Assembly (NCBI RefSeq): GCF_019703515.2
Contig: NC_059393.1
Location: 14,144,501 to 14,208,500, forward strand
Length of the DNA: 64,000 bases
Origin: Myxocyprinus asiaticus
Taxonomy: Eukaryota; Chordata; Actinopteri; Cypriniformes; Catostomidae
Direction of reading: 5' to 3'
The notes under the pieces are model-generated. The model had not been told where the DNA came from, did not search any database, and worked only from the letters and a program-made list of their open reading frames with translations. Shown here in pieces: positions 57,891-64,000 of the stretch; position 1 is the stretch's first letter; each line of letters begins with the position of its first letter. The position numbers were made by a program, and so were the translations under genes.

Positions 57891-58847
57891 ACATTTCTAA
57901 AGGTGGCATTTCAAACATTGATTATTAATATCATCTAATGTTTCTGGAAATGCCCAATAAGTTGTGTGCATGAAAATGTGTTTACATGTAATTAATTCTG
58001 AAAAAGTAGATAATTAAAAATTACACTTACAACAATTAATTTTATTTCTTTGAATTTCATTCCATTCTAAATCTACTTCCATCAATTCAAATTACAATTC
58101 TGCATTCCGTTTTCGACCTAAATAACAATTCATTCTCAATTAAGAATTTTTTATTCAATTCTCAATGGCGCACATCCCAGCAAGTACAAAAACCTCATTG
58201 GCCAATAGGAACACAAATTTTGATGTCAAGGCAATTTAATTTTGTGCTGTAGGTCCTCTTGGCATTCTTGGGTCTGGGTTCTTCAGCGGCCACTGTGTAT
58301 GAAGTGGCAAGATGTGTCTTTACAGTATCGGAAAGTTGCATTGTTGCAACCCTGCCTGTTGGTTTGTATCACAACAGTAAGAATCACGAGCTCCTGATGA
58401 AAGGTTGATGAACAGAGAGGATCACTAAGAATGTGGACAGTGGAGGAGGCAGAGACATCAGCGCTGTTGTGTTCGGATCAGTACAGATAATAAAGATCAG
58501 GCATGCAGCTGGTTAAGAAATAATCACCTGCCTGTCCACCTTGATTCGTTTAGGAGCAGAGAAATGAATACATTTTTTTTTTTCTTAAATATGTTTCTTT
58601 ATTAACTTGTTTATAAGGGTTGAGGTTTCTTGTATCTATCTATTGTTTTTGATGAAGAGAGCAATAGCTTTAAAGTTAACATGAATTCAGAATGGACCCT
58701 TTTTACTTTCTACATGGTGCTGTCAGCTAGGTTTTTCAACATGATCATGTGATAAAAAATAAAAAAATAAAAAAAAAAAACATGATCATGTGGGAAATCG
58801 ATCATACATTTTTGCACCTTTTCAAGCTTTTACACATTACCCTCTTG
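57891..58847. other. Gene-free region
   Basis: Nothing recognised. The words 'acatgatcatgtg' occur twice (about 58739 and 58780), separated by an A-rich run. Confidence 0.45.
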
Positions 58848-59178
58848 CGCGAGCAACCTCCGAAACACAGGTTCTAGTCCCATGAGAACCAGGAAGTAAT
58901 TGTGTTCACATGAACAATAGTGAGGTTGCATTTTTGCTCTAAAATTAAATTTTTACTTCATTGATGGTTAGGTTTAGGGTTGAGGTTTGGGTTGGTGGGG
59001 TGGGGGTCGGATAAAGTGGATAAAATATGCATTCCTGTTGACTGTAATACATCATTAACAGCTAAAAATACAACTTGCATTTGGTGCCACTCTGTGGACA
59101 TTTTACCCAAAAAACTAGAGCTCACTCTTGCCCAGACATTAAAAAACAATTCCAGCTTTGGCCACTGGGGGCAGTGAT
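58848..59178 (+). repeat. SINE-like repeat, copy 2
   Basis: B-box-like ggttctagtcc at 58870-58880, then the same ordered words as 47205-47555: 'gaggttgca', 'ggtttagggttgaggtttgg', 'ctgttgactgtaatac', 'ggtgccactctgtggacatt', 'ttccagctttggccactggg'. With 59866-60192 it forms a large inverted pair. Confidence 0.65.
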
Positions 59179-59865
59179 TTGATTATCAGTAAGCACAGGC
59201 AGATTTCAGCAGCAAAACTTTCGACCTACTTTTGCTGAATTCACAGTGTGATTGGTCTGTTTTTTTGGAAATTCCTCACACAAAATGTCACTTCTTGGCA
59301 GATTTCACTGAAATAGGTTTACTTCGAAATTACACCTGTCTCCTTGACAGTCGGAGACCTTTATAGGCATTCAGAGATCTGTCCGTAAATTATTTTGCGC
59401 TTTTGGGTTTACTAATGTGTCTTTGGAGGGCACTGCTTTGGAATAGGCTGTGTGGTTGAAGTTAGCAAAACAGCTAAGCAATAATTTTTTTAATTCATGT
59501 TCCTAGACTTATTGTGCACGATTCTACGGAGCCCCTTAGAGGACAAGGTGGGAATATTTTTTCTGAAATAGTTTTGCATGCCCTTGCAATAAGTTTTGCA
59601 TTCCCTCGCAATTTTTTACGTTCCAAAATAAATTTACCGTGGATGGTTTTACTACAGTAAACATATTTTAACCTTGATATTCATGGTAAAATCATAGTAA
59701 TAATTTACAGTAGAAAAATGAAAACTATGGTAATAAAAACCATAATTTTGTGGTTATTATGGTTTTACTACAAATACAATGGTATTTAAGCTAAAAAAAA
59801 AAAAATTACAATTGTGTAAAACAATTAACAGAATGTTTAAAATTGAGGTGTTTAAAAAGTATGAA

Positions 59866-60192
59866 AGAATGGAAGCTGGAAGTGTTGTTGAAAGCATGGG
59901 CACGTGTGAGCTCCAGTTTCCAGGTGAAATGTCCACAAAGTGGTGCCAAAAGCTAGTTGTTTTTTCAGTTGTAAATGATGTAATACAGTCAACAGGAATG
60001 GATATTTAATTTACTCTACCCCCAAACCCCAACCCTAAACATCAGTTGAGTACAATTTATAGAGCAAAAATGGAATCTCAGACTTGTGCTAATCTATTAT
60101 TTATAGTCTTGAATAGTCTGATTATTTGAACGCAATCACTTTCTGGTTCCCATGTGATCAGAACCCGTGTCTCTGAGGTAGCTCGCACAATG
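59866..60192 (-). repeat. SINE-like repeat, copy 3 (inverted)
   Basis: Inverted copy: 'gaaatgtccacaaagtggtg', 'gtaatacagtcaacaggaat' and 'ccaaaccccaaccctaaac' correspond to reverse complements in 58848-59178. The B-box-like region is at about 60155-60165. Spacer between copies 2 and 3 is ~690 bp. Confidence 0.65.
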
Positions 60193-61308
60193 TACTGTCA
60201 CGCTACAGGAAAAGGGAAACTCTGATGCAAGGATGTCTGATGGGAGATGATGCTTGTCAGTAACTTGGCAGAATGGGGTCCATGTCAGGGTTCTAGAACA
60301 TTCAGTTAGCAACATGTCAACTTTCCATGTGAAAATTGTAAGTGTAAGCATTAGGATACACTGAGATGCGCCCGTGGGTGAACTTGACCTTCAGACTCCA
60401 CATTCCAGTCCAAAAGCCACCTCAAAAGTGGGCGTTCAGCTGCAAACTTACATTCTGGTCTGGCTCCATTCTGGTAAGGAACACCCACTTTTTAATCCAA
60501 TAATTTTCCAATATGTCAAGTCCAGCTTTTTATTTAATATCCTGTTTCACTCATAAATATGTCACAGTACGGAAGTAAAATGGGTTGCAAATCGGTTTCA
60601 TGTTGACTAATGTTTTTTGGCTTTGGACTTTTTTGCTTTAAACTCCATTTAGCATTATTAGCTGGTGCTCTGTCAACACCTGTGTTAGCCTGCTTCTGAT
60701 GAATGCCACAAAGGTTACGCCGCAACACTCTTTTGCTTATGTCCTCCTTAATACTATTATTCCAGTCACTTGTGTTGTGTATTGAGTGCAGCCCTTGTAA
60801 ATGCTGCCATGCATCTTTGGCTTCACATTTAACGAGCTAGCTTGTGATCCCTCTGTTTCATTGTAGGCCTGGGCCTCCTCCAAGCCAAAGTACAGAAATT
60901 GGACATTTTAAAATATGATGAAATGAGGACAAAAGCAGTTTTGAGTCTACGTTAATGTTTTATACATTGGCTTCGGAACAAGGCTGCCTTTTGCACTTCT
61001 GAGCCTCCCAATGGAGCACTACAAAACTAAAGTGATTTTTCATGCAGCACATACTGTATGATGACTGCTTTGTGTTAGTGGTTTGCATATTAATCGATGG
61101 TCAAAGATTACTGTATGTGTGATAAATGTACCACAACAATACCTGAAATAACTGTTCGTATTTAAAGTGAATATTACGAATACTGAAACATTTTGGTATT
61201 ATTGTAATGCAATAATTGTGTAAAATTGTAAAATCCCTATTTTTTATTGGTCTATCAATCAATTTAAAGACTGATGAATGACCCCCAACTTTAAAAAAAC
61301 AAAATTAC
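60193..61308. other. Gene-free region
   Basis: Nothing recognised. Confidence 0.45.
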
Positions 61309-62775
61309 TAAGGTCGTGCTATAGTACAGTGATGGTATCAAATGATAAAAGTACCATAGTACAATTTTCACATTCCATGTTATCTTCATGGTACTCTGAG
61401 GTACTTCAAAGAATACTGTAGTATTATTTTACCACCGTTTTTACTTGGTACTCCAAGTTATTTCAAAGAACTCCTTGGTATTACCATGATACATATAAAA
61501 AAACAGCTATACCAACAAAACAGTTCTGTGGTATTATCATGGTTTTTGGACATGGTAATGTCTCTGGAAACTCTGGAAATACCATGTTAATAGGACCATG
61601 GTAGTACATGGTTTTCTTTAACCTCCAGAGACCCCCGCGTGACTGCTGTGTGCATTTTCCATTTCCCTTTTTGATTTGTAACTAGTAACACCTAATAAAC
61701 AAGCAAATAAAAAAAAAATTCTATGGCAAATAGTTTTCCTAAAAATTGATGTCCACATATGTGGACAGCAGGATTAAGCTCCCTTGCTCACTATTTAGTG
61801 AATGACTTAACCTCCAGTGTGCTGTCTGTTTGCACTGGTCTCAGAACAGTTCAAAATGCACCTTATTTTCATCCTAACTCAATATAAAGCCTCTGAAAGC
61901 AACATTGTTCAGCTTTTGGATGAATACATTTATTCTCAATGTGAAAATCCACAGTAAATATATAGGAATGAATTTACTAATGTTAATGAATAGAACCGTA
62001 TTGTATAGTGATAAAAAAATAAAATAAAATAATATTTTATTTATAAAATAAAGCGAAATGACCCACAAATGTGTTATAGTTGAAAATTAGTAAACATTCT
62101 TGAGGGAATAAGGTCCCATTTTCCACATATGTGGACATCATGTTTATCAGCGCGCTGATGCGTGAAAATTGCTTGGATTTTTAAAGCGGCATATCAAACG
62201 AAACGAGATGCTACTCTTTACACCCAAATACGGTTTCTTACCAGAGGTACTATTGTTGGTGCTGTGCTCGTAGGAGCCCTTCACAGGAAAACGACGTCAC
62301 ACTGTTGTGTTAAGTGACATTATGCGCCAGAAATGTAACCCTTAAATGACAGTATAGAGTCTTGCGAACAGTATTCAGTCGATTTTAATTCATTTAAATT
62401 ATGCGTTTCATATAGCAAAGCCAAAATAAAATGTCCACTCGTGGACGTGGGGTCGCACGAAGTTAAAGTACCCTTGAGTATGCACTGTAAATACCACCAC
62501 GGTACATGAATTGGGTACTCATTCAGTATCATGGTATAAGTACCATGGTATTGCCACAAAACATTTTTGTAAGGGTACTTCAAAGAACCCCATACTAATA
62601 TGGTGCATGAAAAAATAACATTGTAATACCATGGTACTTTGATATATAAACTATGGTCCTGAAAGATACATGTAGCATGGTATTTTCATAGTACTCCAAG
62701 GTATGAAAGAATTCCATGGCATTACAATGGTATATGTCCACAAACATGGCAATACCATGGTACGTTTTTGTTAGT
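61309..62775. repeat. TACCATGGTA-rich degenerate repeat, split by a TTAA element
   Basis: Two flanks, 61309-61621 and 62463-62775, are full of self-complementary words: ccatggta, taccatggtac, ggtacttcaaagaa. The unit appears to be roughly 50-70 bp and very degenerate. The insertion at 61622-62462 interrupts it. A small relative is at 11140-11200. Confidence 0.7.
61622..62462. mobile_element. piggyBac-like non-autonomous element (841 bp)
   Basis: TTAA occurs at both borders (61618-61621 and 62463-62466). Inner ends are cctccagagacccccgcgtg and, in reverse complement, cttcgtgcgaccccacgtcc: imperfect inverted repeats sharing GACCCC. It carries three related palindromes: tgtccacatatgtggaca at 61750-61767 (perfect, 18 bp), tccacatatgtgga at 62122-62135, and gtccactcgtggac at 62433-62446. 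No transposase frame. TTAA use is typical of piggyBac; the superfamily call is inference. Confidence 0.65.
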
Positions 62776-62897
62776 GCACTCAGGCGACATGTAAAAGTGG
62801 AGCCATTTAATTGTTGGTTTTGCCTGAGGATAGCCAGTCTGTGCTGCATAATCACACCGTAGGGAAAATATGACACTTTTCCCGCCGATATCTTTAC

Positions 62898-63000
62898 CTT
62901 TTGACTGATTAATCTGGCTTTTGACGTTCAACTTGTAAACTGCGCCGTTGCTTTCTTTCTGAGGTTTCAGAGGACAACGTTCTTCTTCGTTGTCAGTCAT
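62898..63000 (-). CDS. Weak candidate first coding exon (34 codons)
   Basis: On the minus strand an ATG at 63000 opens MTDNEEERCPLKPQ, a hydrophilic, non-repetitive sequence of 34 codons, ending at a good donor (caaaag|gtaaag). Beyond the donor the frame runs into TACCATGG-type repeat sequence. No acceptor precedes it and no partner exon was found at lower coordinates. The protein is not recognised. It could be the start of a gene reading leftward with long introns, or chance. Confidence 0.2.
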
Positions 63001-63538
63001 AGACTAGGATTACCTTTTCACTGTCCTTGGCTACTTTTTAATGTTCTGGGTGAGGCTCAGGTTGCATGTCTTCATTGTCCCCCTGCCATAGGCCTTCAAT
63101 TTAACCAGCACTTTAATTATGTAACTGGATTATCAACCTATGCACCAACAAGCCCGAAAACTGTTTTCCCACTTCTACTAAGATGAGATTGTTTTGATAG
63201 GAAGGTATTTGATAACCCTTCCCCTTAATTTCCCTTCATCAGTTGCTGGTAGATTGGGGTTGAATAATTTTTCAAATGTTAGCCCAAAAATAGCCCCTCT
63301 GGGTTGGAAGTCCTCCTCCTGTACCACCCAGAGGTTACACAAGAGGCAGATGTCTCATGTTTGATGGCATTAATAGCCGTTTCCTGTCTGATATGGTTGA
63401 TGTTGACATTTTATCAATTATTCACCATGCTTGTGGTCTGCAGTATTGGAGAAGGCTCTGAAACCGTAGCTAACCAAGATACAAGCTCCTTATGTTTTAA
63501 AATAAGTTAAACTACAGTCAAACTACTCTCTTGAAAAA

Positions 63539-63568
63539 GCAGTTAGCTAAAAACAAGTAGCTAACTGC
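63539..63568. repeat. Perfect 11-bp inverted repeat, 8-nt loop
   Basis: Arms gcagttagcta and tagctaactgc are separated by aaaacaag. No associated gene. Confidence 0.9.
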
Positions 63569-63830
63569 CTTGAGGATTTTTAAAAGATATAAAAAAATAG
63601 TTTATCTTTCATTCTTTTGTGGAACATAAAAGCTGAATATCCTGCCCACTTTTCCATATAAGGAAAGTAAATGTGGTCTGGGGCTGTCAAGCTCCATAAA
63701 AGTATAGCCTAAAAGTAGTCAATGGCTGCATCCGAAAACGTAGGCAGTTGACTTGCTGCCTTGCTGCCTAAACAGTTAATGTCTTAACTGACAGCTGTTT
63801 AGAATGAATGGAACTCTTAAGAAAACTGGT

Positions 63831-63891
63831 CTCTGAACAGTTCAAAAAAGCACCTTATTTTCATCCTACCTCTGTATACAGACTCCAAATG
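63831..63891 (+). repeat. Fragment matching the interior of the TTAA element
   Basis: 'gaacagttcaaaa' and 'gcaccttattttcatcctacctc' (shown in two pieces here: gcaccttattttcatcct and acctc) match 61847-61880 with few differences. It indicates a second, broken copy of the element or of a repeat inside it. Confidence 0.65.
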
Positions 63892-63937
63892 TAACTCGTG
63901 TGCTAGCTATATTTGCTAGCTAGCTAGCTAGATTTTT

Positions 63938-64000
63938 GGACTCAAGATGGTGCCGAGTATGGCTGCTGCGTTGCGAGCTCCGACACAACATAGTAGTGTT
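63938..64000 (+). mobile_element. Possible 5' end of a LINE running off the window
   Basis: ctcaagatggtgccgagtat followed by 'ggctgctgcgttgcgagctc' resembles the GC-rich 'AAGATGGCGCC' type 5' UTR start of fish L2-like LINEs. A (gcta)n tract precedes it at about 63902-63931. Only 60 bp are visible, so the call is tentative. Confidence 0.35.

Noticed and set aside
1..64000. CRISPR array, prophage or bacterial operon
   Set aside because: No direct-repeat/spacer array, no operon structure; introns, SINEs and LTR elements show eukaryotic nuclear DNA.

Overview
The window looks like AT-rich nuclear DNA of a teleost, most probably a cyprinid (carp family). This is an inference from its repeats: Tc1-like transposons, fish-type L2-like LINEs, tRNA-derived SINEs, TTAA-flanked foldback elements and Gmr1-type Ty3/gypsy LTR elements. 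Nothing is bacterial: there are no operons, ribosome binding sites or CRISPR arrays. All names come from motif reading by eye, not database search.  Layout. 1-4.1 kb: a 1.58-kb Tc1-like transposon with near-complete ends, a LINE 3' coding fragment, a second Tc1-like fragment, and a 58-bp direct repeat that brackets the interval. 4.1-8.5 kb: degenerate composite repeats, including two ~440-bp direct units and a 52-bp tandem repeat. 8.7-11.0 kb: a 5'-truncated L2-like LINE with a 507-codon open reverse transcriptase frame. 11.5-18.2 kb: the only convincing host gene, six coding exons with matching splice phases, encoding ~225 residues, with a GC-AG first intron and AATAAA. 20.4-23.1 kb: a hAT-like element holding a foldback element that itself holds a SINE. 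23.1-27.1 kb: a decayed Gmr1-like LTR element on the minus strand (copy A), with a nested SINE, abutting a Tc1 fragment. 28.2-29.3 kb: a dispersed repeat with a 15-bp minisatellite. 30.2-31.2 kb: a 1-kb non-coding LTR element (TRIM-like). 32.1-33.2 kb: a third Tc1-like element. 33.3-36.1 kb: a second Gmr1-like element (copy B) with a perfect 5-bp target duplication. 37-39 kb: local direct repeats. 39-64 kb: mostly gene-free DNA with several MITEs, SINE-like repeats, an inverted repeat, a piggyBac-like TTAA element, one weak exon candidate and the apparent 5' edge of a LINE at the window end.  How it fits together. The transposons record an insertion order (SINE within foldback within hAT-like element; SINE within copy A; LTR-like DNA within a TTAA element; TTAA element within a TACCATGGTA-rich repeat). 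The most notable system is the pair of LTR elements. In copy A integrase lies between protease and reverse transcriptase. In copy B the interval between protease and reverse transcriptase is deleted and no integrase follows RNase H. Both fit the copia-like domain order of the Gmr1 clade, and both carry altered reverse transcriptase catalytic boxes.
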